Source of the DNA: DASZTV01 sp035548055
Lineage (GTDB): Bacteria; Actinomycetota; Actinomycetes; JAFAQI01
DNA: 64,000 nucleotides
Assembly: GCA_035548055.1 (NCBI GenBank)
Contig: DASZTL010000048.1
Span: 93,162-157,161, forward strand
Reading direction: 5' to 3'
The notes under the pieces are model-generated. The model was given only the letters and a program-made list of their open reading frames with translations. It was not told where the DNA came from and searched no databases. This document shows, one piece after another, positions 15,758-23,662 of the stretch; the stretch's first letter is position 1; every line of letters starts with the position of its first letter. A program made the position numbers and the translations under genes.

Positions 15758-16450
15758 CTACTTGAAGACGGTTCCGCCGATGAAGAGCAAGGCGAGCATC
15801 CCGACGACGACGCCGGTGGCGATCGCGATGCCGAACATCAGCTTCTGGCCGGAGTTCATCGAGGACAGGTCCCCGATGAGCGGCACCTTGGTGGGCGTGG
15901 TCAGGCCGACCGGCTGGGAGAGAAACCCCGTTCCGCAGTCCGGGCAGTAGTCCTCAGCCATCGGAACCTGGGCACCACAGCCCGTGCACGGCCATTTCAG
16001 TCCCTCCGCCGGGTCGCCCCCTCCGGGCGCCGTCGGCCCGCCGGCGGCAGCCGGGTCCGGCGGCGCGCTCGGCGCGACGCCCTCGGGAAGCTGAGTGGGG
16101 ACGGTGGCGGTCTGGGCCAGCGGGTTCGTGCTCGGCACGAAGGGGGCGGCGACCCCTGGCGCGGGAGCGACAGGCTGGGCCGGGATGGCCGCACTCGGCG
16201 CGGGACCGGCGGGCGGCACGGCTCCGGGCTGGTCCGGGGGGCGGATCAGGGGCGGTGTCGCGGCGCTTGGGGCCGCAGCGGCCGGCGCTGACGGGGCCGA
16301 CGTGGCTGCATCCGCCACGGGGGCAGGCGGCGGCGCGCCGTCTCCGACCACCGGGGGCGGTGGTTCGCGGAAATCGGCGTAGCAGAGGCCGCACCATTGG
16401 TCGCCGGGCCGTCGCGCGGCGCCGCAGCGTGGGCAGCGCTGATCGCTCAC
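15758..16450 (-). CDS. Proline/alanine-rich double zinc-ribbon membrane protein
   Basis: 230 residues from GTG 16450. It has an N-terminal zinc ribbon (CPRCGAARRPGDQWCGLC), a Pro/Ala-rich linker of about 110 residues and a second zinc ribbon (CTGCGAQVPMAEDYCPDCG). A single C-terminal transmembrane helix (MFGIAIATGVVVGMLALLFIGG) ends the chain, with no large domain after it. The likely topology is a cytoplasmic protein anchored by its tail. The much longer frame to 17395 is antisense to fadD and not coding. Its role is unknown. Confidence 0.75.
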   Translation of the reverse strand: MSDQRCPRCGAARRPGDQWCGLCYADFREPPPPVVGDGAPPPAPVADAATSAPSAPAAAAPSAATPPLIRPPDQPGAVPPAGPAPSAAIPAQPVAPAPGVAAPFVPSTNPLAQTATVPTQLPEGVAPSAPPDPAAAGGPTAPGGGDPAEGLKWPCTGCGAQVPMAEDYCPDCGTGFLSQPVGLTTPTKVPLIGDLSSMNSGQKLMFGIAIATGVVVGMLALLFIGGTVFK

Positions 16451-16515
16451 CTGTGGTTCCTCGGCAGCCTTCCGGGGTGACTGAACGGGCTTCCCCGATC
16501 CGAACCCCGCCCGCG

Positions 16516-16521
16516 TACGCT
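16516..16521 (+). promoter_or_regulatory. Leaderless -10 element of fadD
   Basis: TACGCT precedes GTG 16529 by seven bases; no Shine-Dalgarno sequence is visible. Confidence 0.45.
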
Positions 16522-16528
16522 TTCGCCC

Positions 16529-18337
16529 GTGCCTGACTACAGCGTTCCGGCGGACTTCCGCATTCCGGACGACGCCAACCTCACCGACGCAATCGCGGCA
16601 AATGCCGCCGAGTACCCGGACCTCGTGATCTTCGATCGCAAGGTGGACGGCGCCTGGCAGCCGATCACGGCGAAGCAGTTCTCGACCGAGGTCAAGCAGG
16701 CCGCGGCCGGCCTGATCGCCGCTGGGATCCAGGCCGGCGAGCGGGTCTGCATCATGTCCGCAACGCGCTACGAATGGACGCTGCTCGACTATGCGATCTG
16801 GACCGCCGGCGCGGTGACGGTGCCGATCTACGAGACCTCCTCGGCCGAGCAGGTCGAGTGGATCATCTCCGACTCCGGCGCGGTAGCGGTGTTCCTCGAG
16901 ACCGATGCCCACACGACGACGTACGACGAGGTCGCGTCGCGGCTCTCCGGGGTCCGCAAGGTGTGGAACATCGACCGCGGCGCCGTCGACGAGCTCAGCA
17001 AGATGGGCACTGGCGTGTCGGAGGACGACATCGAGCAGCGGCGCCGCACCCTGACGGCGAACAGCACGGCGACGATCATCTACACCTCGGGCACGACAGG
17101 CCGGCCGAAGGGCTGCGAGCTCACCCACTACAACTTCCTGTTCGACGCGACGTCGACGACCGAGGGCCTCACCGACATGTTCGGCGACGACCAGTCGACG
17201 CTGCTCTTCCTTCCCCTCGCCCACGTGTTCGCGCGGATCATCCAGGTCGGCTGCGTGCAGAGCCGGGTGCGAATGGGGCACACCGCGGACATCAAGAACC
17301 TCCTGCCGGACTTCGCGGTCTTCCAGCCGACCTTCGTCCTCTCGGTGCCCCGCGTGTTCGAGAAGGTCTACAACACCGCGAAGCAACGAGCACACGCCGA
17401 CGGAAAGGGCGCGATCTTCGACCTTGCCGAGCGCGTCGCCATCAGCTACAGCCGATCACTGGACGGCAACCCGCTGTCACGTGCGCTGTGGGCGGGCCCA
17501 CATGCGGTGTTCGACAAGCTCGTGTACGGCAAGCTGCGTGCGGCTCTGGGCGGCAAGGCGATTGGTGCGATCTCCGGCGGTGCTCCGCTCGGCGCGCGGC
17601 TCGGGCACTTCTTCCGCGGTTGCGGAATCCCGATCTACGAGGGCTACGGCCTGACGGAGACGACGGCGGGCGCGACGGTCAACCGGCCCGGCGCGATGAA
17701 GGTGGGCAGCGTCGGGCGACCGATTCCCGGCTGCACCGTGCGCATCGCCAGCGACGGCGAGATCCTGCTCAAGGGCGGCAACGTCTTCGGTGGGTACTTC
17801 AAGAACGAAGCCGCCTCCAAGGAGGCGATCGAAGCCGACGGCTGGTTCCACACCGGCGACATCGGACAGCTCGACGACGAGGGCTACCTCACGATCACCG
17901 GCCGCAAGAAGGAGCTGATCGTCACCGCCGGCGGCAAGAACGTCGCGCCAGCAGTGCTCGAGGACCGGCTTCGCGCCCATGCCCTCATCAGCCAGTGCAT
18001 GGTCGTCGGTGACCAGAAGCCCTTCATCGCCGCGCTCGTCACGATCGACGAGGAGGCCTTTCCGGCGTGGAAGGCATCACACGGGAAGCCCGACAACGCC
18101 TCCGTCGGCGACCTCGCCGACGACGCGGACCTACGCGGTGAGATCCAGGCGGCAATCGACGAGGCCAACAAGGCGGTGTCGAAGGCCGAGGCGATCAAGG
18201 CGTTCAAGATCCTCGGCGATGACTGGACCGTCGAGTCCGGTCACCTCACCCCCTCGCTGAAGGTCAAGCGCAACGAAGTCGCCAAGACCAACGCCAAGGA
18301 CATCGAAAGCATGTACGCCGGCAAGCCCAGCAGCTGA
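16529..18337 (+). CDS. fadD: Long-chain fatty acid-CoA ligase (FadD15-like)
   Basis: A 602-residue AMP-forming acyl-CoA synthetase. The P-loop-like TIIYTSGTTGRPKGCELTH lies near residue 187, YEGYGLTETTAG near 370, the hinge/adenylate-binding DGWFHTGDIGQLDDEGYLTITGRKKELIVTAGGKNVAP near 440-478, and the catalytic lysine segment HLTPSLKVKRNEV near the C-terminus. The overall plan matches mycobacterial FadD15 and Streptomyces long-chain ligases that activate fatty acids for degradation or lipid synthesis. It is immediately followed by the convergent pimB. Confidence 0.92.
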   Translation: MPDYSVPADFRIPDDANLTDAIAANAAEYPDLVIFDRKVDGAWQPITAKQFSTEVKQAAAGLIAAGIQAGERVCIMSATRYEWTLLDYAIWTAGAVTVPIYETSSAEQVEWIISDSGAVAVFLETDAHTTTYDEVASRLSGVRKVWNIDRGAVDELSKMGTGVSEDDIEQRRRTLTANSTATIIYTSGTTGRPKGCELTHYNFLFDATSTTEGLTDMFGDDQSTLLFLPLAHVFARIIQVGCVQSRVRMGHTADIKNLLPDFAVFQPTFVLSVPRVFEKVYNTAKQRAHADGKGAIFDLAERVAISYSRSLDGNPLSRALWAGPHAVFDKLVYGKLRAALGGKAIGAISGGAPLGARLGHFFRGCGIPIYEGYGLTETTAGATVNRPGAMKVGSVGRPIPGCTVRIASDGEILLKGGNVFGGYFKNEAASKEAIEADGWFHTGDIGQLDDEGYLTITGRKKELIVTAGGKNVAPAVLEDRLRAHALISQCMVVGDQKPFIAALVTIDEEAFPAWKASHGKPDNASVGDLADDADLRGEIQAAIDEANKAVSKAEAIKAFKILGDDWTVESGHLTPSLKVKRNEVAKTNAKDIESMYAGKPSS

Positions 18338-18362
18338 TCCGGCCGCGAACCACCGGCGGTGG

Positions 18363-19505
18363 CTAGGCCCAGTCGAGCATTCGGCTGAGGCAATCGGTTG
18401 CCGACTGCCAGGTCCATTCCTCGGCGGTCCACTCCCGCCCCCGCGCACCCATAGCTCGTGCTCTCGGCTTGTCGAGCAACAGCTCGCAGATCGCGTCCGC
18501 GACGTTCATGACGTCGCCTCCGTCGACCAGCAGCCCGTTCTCGCCGTCGATGACCGCCTCGGTCGAGCCGCCCGAGCGACCCGCCACGACCGGCAGCCCG
18601 CACGCGGCGGCTTCGAGGAACACCATCCCGAGGCCTTCGACGTCGAGACCCTGGAGGCGCTCGCGGCAGGGCATGGCGAACACGTCTCCCGCGCGGTAGT
18701 AGCTCGGCAGCTGCTCGAACGGCACCGAGCCGGTGATGTAGACGGAGTCAACGACGCCGTACTCCTTCGCCAGCGACTCGAGATGCGACCGGGATGGGCC
18801 ACCGCCGACGAGCAGCAGGCCGACGTCACCGGCGCGCCGGCGGAGCTCCGGTAGCGCGCGCACCAACACGTCCTGGCCCTTGCGGGGCATCAACCTCGAC
18901 ACACACACGACAACCGGGCGCTCGCTCCAACCGAGCTTCGCGCGCTTCGCGCCGCCGTCGACCTCGGGGCTGAACAGGTCGGTGTCGACGCCTGGTGTCA
19001 GGCGCTGCAGCCGATCGGCCCGCGGGCCGATCGCGCGGGCAAGGCGAGCCCTGGTGTACTCGCCGAGATACGTCAGTACGTCGACATCACCGGCAATCCG
19101 GCGTAGCAACGAGCGCGCCCCGGGGATCGCCCCCCATCCGATCTCGTGACCATGGGTCGTGGCGACGATGCGGCGCGCGCCCGCCTCGCGCAGCGCAGGG
19201 GCAAGCAGCCCGAGCGGGGCCGCGGCCCCGAACCACACGTCGGTGCACCCGCTGCCGCGAAACACCTCGACGGCATGTCGCCGAACCGCCGGAGTCGGCA
19301 GCATCACGCGGGTGTCATGACGGATCACGGTGAACGCTTGCGCCGCGTCCCACTCCGCCCAGCCGCGCCATCGCGACGTCAGGACGACGACCTCATCCGC
19401 CGGCAGGCGCGAGACCACGCCGTAGAGGAAGGACTGAATGCCGCCCGGGCGCGGAGGGAAGTCGTTCGTGACGAGCAGCAGCCGACGCTGCACCGGCCGA
19501 GTCAT
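18363..19505 (-). CDS. pimB: GT4 mannosyltransferase, PimB-type (phosphatidylinositol mannoside synthesis)
   Basis: A 380-residue GT-B glycosyltransferase beginning MTRPVQRRLLLVTNDFPPRPGGIQSF, the acceptor-side signature of PimB' enzymes (GDP-mannose-dependent alpha-1,6-phosphatidylinositol monomannoside mannosyltransferase). The donor-binding half contains VVCVSRLMPRKGQDVLVRALPEL near residue 205 and the E-x7-E motif in QGLDVEGLGMVFLEAAACGLP near 290. ATG 19505 overlaps the next upstream gene's stop (ATGA). The longer frame to 19868 is antisense noise. It should act at the inner face of the membrane. Some GT4 relatives share this signature, so donor and acceptor are family-based. Confidence 0.82.
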   Translation of the reverse strand: MTRPVQRRLLLVTNDFPPRPGGIQSFLYGVVSRLPADEVVVLTSRWRGWAEWDAAQAFTVIRHDTRVMLPTPAVRRHAVEVFRGSGCTDVWFGAAAPLGLLAPALREAGARRIVATTHGHEIGWGAIPGARSLLRRIAGDVDVLTYLGEYTRARLARAIGPRADRLQRLTPGVDTDLFSPEVDGGAKRAKLGWSERPVVVCVSRLMPRKGQDVLVRALPELRRRAGDVGLLLVGGGPSRSHLESLAKEYGVVDSVYITGSVPFEQLPSYYRAGDVFAMPCRERLQGLDVEGLGMVFLEAAACGLPVVAGRSGGSTEAVIDGENGLLVDGGDVMNVADAICELLLDKPRARAMGARGREWTAEEWTWQSATDCLSRMLDWA

Positions 19506-20824
19506 CCGAGCGTGTTCTCGATGTAGCGACGCCAGCGGCCGACGAACTGGTCCGGCTCCAGATGAAGGTCGTCGCGCAAGGCATCGGCCAGCGCTCGTCG
19601 CGCGCGGTTCGGAGACGTGCCGACGTCGCGGTAGAAGCCGACCAACGCTCGCTCCCCGTAGTGGTCGGCGATGAAGCGGCAGGCGAGCCACGCGGATTCG
19701 TAGTGAACGGCGAGCCGGGGGTTCGACGACCGGAAGTCGCGATTGGTCGGCAACGCGTCCGGCACCCTGCCGGCAGCTATCGCCTTGTCCAGTGCGGCCG
19801 CGGCCACCGCCACGGACACGGGTGCGGTGCGGAATCCGACGTAGTCGGCGAATCCCTCCGACAGCCACGTCGGCGTCTGGGTACCCGTTGCGGCGCGCGT
19901 CGCGACATGGGTGAGCTCATGCCGGATCACCACACTCGCCCCGATCTCACTGAGCCGTGGCCAGTTGACCGGGTTGACGGTGATGCGATCGCCGACCGGC
20001 GCGGGGCTGCCGGCCGTCGTACTCACCTCGGCGCTGGTCAATGCCGCGAGGTTGCGAAGATCACCCCGATAGCCGTCGATCAGGGCCATCTCGTGCATCG
20101 TGGCCGGGACGAGCACCACGGCCCGGCGCGCCCACGACCGGCCCCACACGGCTGTCACCGGGTCGATAGCAGCACGAACCTGGCGCGCGACCTCGGTCAT
20201 GATGCTCGTCTGCGTCGCCGATCCCAGCACGAGCACGCCGGGGCGTCGCAACACCTTGACCGGACCGTAGTCCCAGATGTCGGTCGCCGAGACGAGATGC
20301 CGCGGCGCGTAGTCGGTCAAGGACGCGAGATACCAGCGACCGCCGCGCTCGACGAACGTCGGATACTGCTGCAACGTCGTGGGCCACGGGTCGAAGCCAT
20401 CCAGCCGGTAGTGCAACGCGAAGTACTCGGGCGCCCAGGTCGGGGCGCCGTACCTGCTCGCGTTCGGCGGTGCGGCTCGCCGGGTCGCGGTGACTGAGTA
20501 GGACCACGACCGGATCGGCACGGCCGCAATGTCCGCGAACATCCGCGACTGCGTACGACGGAACGTCTTGGCCTGCGGGTCGAGTGTCGCCATGAACCCG
20601 CCGCGGTCGCGGTCGAGCACCGCGGCGGACCGCTCCTTCAGCAGGTGCTCGATCTCGTGCTGCCGGGCGATCCCGGCTGCCGACGCCGGCCCTGGCAGCG
20701 GCGGCACGGACATCGCCGGCAGGTCGCCGGAACCGGGCAGCACCACGGCCACAGCGATCGCGACGACCCCTGCCGCGAGTGCCGCGACGAGAACGAGCAG
20801 TCGTCGACACGAAGGCGCCGTCAC
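19502..20824 (-). CDS. Membrane-anchored HExxH metallopeptidase-like protein (peptidase MA-like)
   Basis: 440 residues from GTG 20824. There is one N-terminal membrane anchor (LLVLVAALAAGVVAIAVAVVLP, about 9-30) and an extracytoplasmic remainder. The zinc motif is H302-E303-L-T-H306 with a downstream Glu in LSEGFADYVG (E323), the gluzincin layout seen in peptidase MA families. The first 170 residues after the anchor include an NTF2/cystatin-like region (RFRRTQSRMFADIA, PEYFALHYRLDGF). It lies between sepH and pimB with four-base overlaps on both sides, so one transcript probably couples cell division, surface proteolysis and lipid mannosylation. The natural substrate is unknown. Confidence 0.82.
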   Translation of the reverse strand: MTAPSCRRLLVLVAALAAGVVAIAVAVVLPGSGDLPAMSVPPLPGPASAAGIARQHEIEHLLKERSAAVLDRDRGGFMATLDPQAKTFRRTQSRMFADIAAVPIRSWSYSVTATRRAAPPNASRYGAPTWAPEYFALHYRLDGFDPWPTTLQQYPTFVERGGRWYLASLTDYAPRHLVSATDIWDYGPVKVLRRPGVLVLGSATQTSIMTEVARQVRAAIDPVTAVWGRSWARRAVVLVPATMHEMALIDGYRGDLRNLAALTSAEVSTTAGSPAPVGDRITVNPVNWPRLSEIGASVVIRHELTHVATRAATGTQTPTWLSEGFADYVGFRTAPVSVAVAAAALDKAIAAGRVPDALPTNRDFRSSNPRLAVHYESAWLACRFIADHYGERALVGFYRDVGTSPNRARRALADALRDDLHLEPDQFVGRWRRYIENTLG

Positions 20825-21756
20825 GACCGGCGGCGTCCTCCGGTCGGTGAGGCGACGCCCAGCAGCACCGAATCCCAGCTCGGGATCGGCACCCGCCCGT
20901 TCTTCTTCTCCGGGATCTCGAGGGTCGGGGCCTGGCGCGGCTCGGAACGGGAGCGTTTCGGCGCCGGCTTGGCCCGCTTCGCCGCGGGCTTGGCGGCCGT
21001 GGTCGCCTTCACCGCGCGCTTCGGCCTCGCCTTCTTCGCGGTGGGCGTGGGCGTGGCGGCCGCTTGCTTGGCGGACCTGGCGGGCTTGGCGGGCTTGGCC
21101 TGCTTTGCCGCCGGCGCGCGGCGGGCCGGCGGTGACGATGACGGCGCGGGCGCGGACCGCCTGCGGGCGGGCGTGGCAGCCGGCTCCTGGACGCCGAGGC
21201 GAGTGCCGAGCGCGTTGAGCGCGGTCAGCTCGCGGCCGGCGGGTCGCCACAGCCACAGCGCCGTCCGGGACCCGCCCCGAGCCGCGTAGCTCATCTCGAC
21301 GACCCAGGCACCGTCCGAGCGCCGCTTGGTGCGCCACTCGACGGTTTCCGGCCGGAGCCCGGCGATCTCGGTGAGCCGTTTGGTGACCACGGTGCCGAGC
21401 GAGGCGGTGGACTCCGGGCCCCGAGGCTTGCGCAGGCGTGCCGCGCGGGCCTGGTCGATGATCCGGGCACGCTCGGAGATCACTGGCGTCGCGTAGATCA
21501 TGATCCGGGCGACCGGGATGCGCGCGGCCTTCGCAACCTGCTCGACGCTGTCCCCGGCGCGCAGCCGGGCCTGGATCTCTTTGGGGCTGAGCTCGCTCTC
21601 GCGGTGCTCCTCGTCGGCATCCAGCTCGCCGTTGATGGCTTGCACCAGGCGGTTGGAGATGCGCAGCTGATGGGTCGCGCGCGCCGCGTCCTCGGAGGCG
21701 GCAAGCAGGATGTGATTGCCGTCATCGCTGACCGACATCACTTCAAGCTGACGCAC
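20821..21756 (-). CDS. sepH: Septation protein SepH
   Basis: A 311-residue actinobacterial cell-division protein that in Streptomyces binds and stimulates FtsZ assembly. The N-terminal DUF3071 region (QLEVMSVSDDGNHILLAASEDAARATHQLRIS) is followed by a helix-turn-helix (SPKEIQARLRAGDSVEQVAKAARIPVARI, about 57-85) and a conserved middle segment. The C-terminal 100 residues are a Lys/Ala/Pro-rich low-complexity tail (PAKPARSAKQAAATP and similar), typical of the family. GTG 21756 has a ggagggg upstream. It overlaps the peptidase gene by four bases. Confidence 0.92.
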   Translation of the reverse strand: MRQLEVMSVSDDGNHILLAASEDAARATHQLRISNRLVQAINGELDADEEHRESELSPKEIQARLRAGDSVEQVAKAARIPVARIMIYATPVISERARIIDQARAARLRKPRGPESTASLGTVVTKRLTEIAGLRPETVEWRTKRRSDGAWVVEMSYAARGGSRTALWLWRPAGRELTALNALGTRLGVQEPAATPARRRSAPAPSSSPPARRAPAAKQAKPAKPARSAKQAAATPTPTAKKARPKRAVKATTAAKPAAKRAKPAPKRSRSEPRQAPTLEIPEKKNGRVPIPSWDSVLLGVASPTGGRRRS

Positions 21757-21935
21757 GCACGCCCCTCCGGACTACAGAGCCCCTCCGTCGGGACGAGCAT
21801 GCCCCAACCGTCAAAGTGTGCCCGTCTGCCACGCCAGTCACAAGTAAGGACGTACGAATCCGGACATTTGCCGTCAACTTACCCCCGGCGGAGCCGTGGC
21901 CGGACCCGCGAGCCGGCCGTGCGAACTGGCCCCGG

Positions 21936-22952
21936 CTACGGGCGGCCGGCGGTGGTGGGGGGATACGACGACAGCGAGGTGATCTGGACAACCGTGCCGG
22001 TGTGCGGGGCGTGGATGAACCGGCCACCGCCGATGTAGATCCCGACGTGGTGGGCAGGTGCGCCGAAGAACACCAGGTCGCCCGGCTCGAGCGCGCCGAG
22101 CGAGACCGCGGGGATCGAGGACTGCTGGGCGGCGGCGTTGTGCGACAGCGCGACGCCGGCGGCCTCCCAGGCGCGCATCGTCAGCCCGGAGCAGTCGAAC
22201 GAGCTCGGGCCGGCCCCGCCGTAGTAGTACGGCTTGCCGAGCTGTGCGTAGGCGTACTGGACCGCTGCCGCGGCCTGGCCGCTCGCCGGGCCGGTGTAGC
22301 TGCTGCGAAGGGCGAGCTGATGGGCAGCGACCGCGTTGGCCTGCGCGTCGTACTGCGCCCGCGCGGCTGAGGTGAGCCGGTTGAGCAGCGTCTTCTGCTG
22401 GCTGAGCAGGTTCGCCACGGCGTTGCGCTTGGCAGTGATGTCGGACAGCAGCGAGCGCTGCTGCTTGACCTGCGCGGTGTGCAGCGACTGCGCGGCGGTC
22501 ATCGTGCGCTGCGCGGCGTTGGCCGCGGCGACCTGGCTGGCTTGGTAGCGCGCGACTTCATGAAGTGTCGAGGTCTGGTCCAGGAAGGTCTGCGGGCTGC
22601 CGGACGTGACCAGCGACATGGTGGCGTCCAGACCGCCGGTCCGGTACGCCGCCGCGGCCTGAGCCGCGAGCTTGCTCTCGCTCTTGCTCAGCACGGCCTG
22701 GTCGCGCTCGAGCTCGCGCTGCGTCAGCTGCGCCTTCTTCTCGAGGGCCGCGAGGCGGTCGCGAGCGCTGTTGTACTGCTCCGTGATTGCTTCAGCTCGT
22801 TCGTTCAGGGAGGCGATTTGCGCCTTCACCTGGGTAAGAGTCAGATGCGAGGTCGGAGCGGCCGCGCCGATGCCGGTAGGTACCAGGACGGCGGCGAAGG
22901 CTACGAGAGTGATGCCGAATGCAGATACGCGAGCTTTGTGGGTAGTCGCCAC
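21936..22952 (-). CDS. Secreted NlpC/P60 peptidoglycan hydrolase with coiled coil
   Basis: A 338-residue RipA/CwlO-like cell-wall endopeptidase. It has a Sec signal peptide (about 1-32, ending GIGAAA), a long coiled-coil region (about 40-215) as in proteins activated by FtsEX, then a C-terminal NlpC/P60 domain. The nucleophile is Cys254 in SFDCSGL, with the partner His in the HHVGIYIGGG segment near 305. It cleaves peptide stems in peptidoglycan. Expression is probably governed by the c-di-AMP riboswitch just upstream, whose 3' end contains the aaggag sequence. An intergenic region of about 180 bp separates its stop from sepH. Confidence 0.92.
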   Translation of the reverse strand: MATTHKARVSAFGITLVAFAAVLVPTGIGAAAPTSHLTLTQVKAQIASLNERAEAITEQYNSARDRLAALEKKAQLTQRELERDQAVLSKSESKLAAQAAAAYRTGGLDATMSLVTSGSPQTFLDQTSTLHEVARYQASQVAAANAAQRTMTAAQSLHTAQVKQQRSLLSDITAKRNAVANLLSQQKTLLNRLTSAARAQYDAQANAVAAHQLALRSSYTGPASGQAAAAVQYAYAQLGKPYYYGGAGPSSFDCSGLTMRAWEAAGVALSHNAAAQQSSIPAVSLGALEPGDLVFFGAPAHHVGIYIGGGRFIHAPHTGTVVQITSLSSYPPTTAGRP

Positions 22953-22959
22953 GCCTGGC

Positions 22960-23125
22960 GGCTCTCCTTCTTCCTCGAACCGCCTACCGGGTGAGCTGAC
23001 GGGTTCGGGAGGGAAGATCGCCCTACGGTGCCGTCCCGTCCGGCCTCACAGCCAGCGCGGCTTGGCACCGATTCACCCCAATGGGACCTGGGTCCCCGGC
23101 TCTGACGCACCACCGGGCGGTGGCA
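22960..23125 (-). ncRNA. c-di-AMP riboswitch (ydaO-yuaA class) upstream of the NlpC/P60 hydrolase
   Basis: On the minus strand the leader reads in order GCCGGGGACCCA, GGGGTGAATC, an AGGGCGATCTTCC segment, CCGAACCCGTCAGCTCACC, GGTAGGC and GAAGAAGGAG. This is the conserved architecture of the ydaO-yuaA riboswitch. In Actinobacteria this class is often found upstream of NlpC/P60 and resuscitation-promoting-factor genes, where c-di-AMP lowers expression. The RBS-like aaggag is at its 3' end, so translational control is possible. Confidence 0.92.
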
Positions 23126-23353
23126 CGTCGATGACTCGGCGGTGGCCGTGCGCCGCCGTCCGGCTGACGACGGTTCTCACAAGGCCTCGGTCAGACTAAC
23201 GGGTCGGCTGGGCAGCCGCCAGCACCGGAGCCGCCGTTTCGCCGGATCCGGTTGGCCTCTTGTGTACCCAGTCATCACTTTGGTAACACCCACCACATCT
23301 GAAACGGGCAAAACCGGACGAATCCGCGCCACGGCCGCGTGCTCAACACCGCC
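23126..23353. other. Intergenic region, promoter side of the riboswitch
   Basis: Noncoding. It should hold the promoter of the riboswitch transcript; an AT-richer patch lies at about 23270-23310, but no hexamer pair is convincing. I see no gene or strong repeat here. Confidence 0.4.
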
Positions 23354-23539
23354 TCAGGCGCCATGAGCACTTCGCCGCATCCGAAGCGGCGGCACGAGGC
23401 CACCCTCGGCGAGCGCGGCCAGCGCGCCGGCCTCCTCCTCGGCAAGCCCCTCGACCGGGGGCGCGGCAAGGAGGAAGGTCACAACGCAGTCGTCGCACGC
23501 GACGTCTCGCATCTCGCAGCTGTCGCAGTCGATGATCAT
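23354..23539 (-). CDS. Small conserved cysteine-rich actinobacterial protein (61 aa)
   Basis: The protein begins MIIDCDSCEMRDVACDDCVVTFLLA, an N-terminal run of four cysteines in CxxC-x6-CxxC spacing followed by a hydrophobic strand. It then runs through an acidic/alanine-rich helix ending PPLRMRRSA. Very similar small proteins are widespread in Streptomyces and relatives. A metal or redox role is possible from the Cys pattern but unproven. ATG 23539 has an upstream ggag. It is divergent from the exonuclease-UvrC fusion. Confidence 0.8.
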   Translation of the reverse strand: MIIDCDSCEMRDVACDDCVVTFLLAAPPVEGLAEEEAGALAALAEGGLVPPLRMRRSAHGA

Positions 23540-23662
23540 CGGAGCTCCCGGGCCTCTCGTCTTCGGTGGTGCGGACGCTAACCACGCCCTCCGACAACTT
23601 CTGAAGCGGTCATTTGGGCAGGAACCGCCCAGTTAGCGCGAAGTCGGCGCGGCTCCCCCGGA

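Noticed and set aside
14948..16291. 447-residue rightward frame
   Set aside because: It is antisense to the metallophosphoesterase and zinc-ribbon genes, and lacks any recognisable domain.
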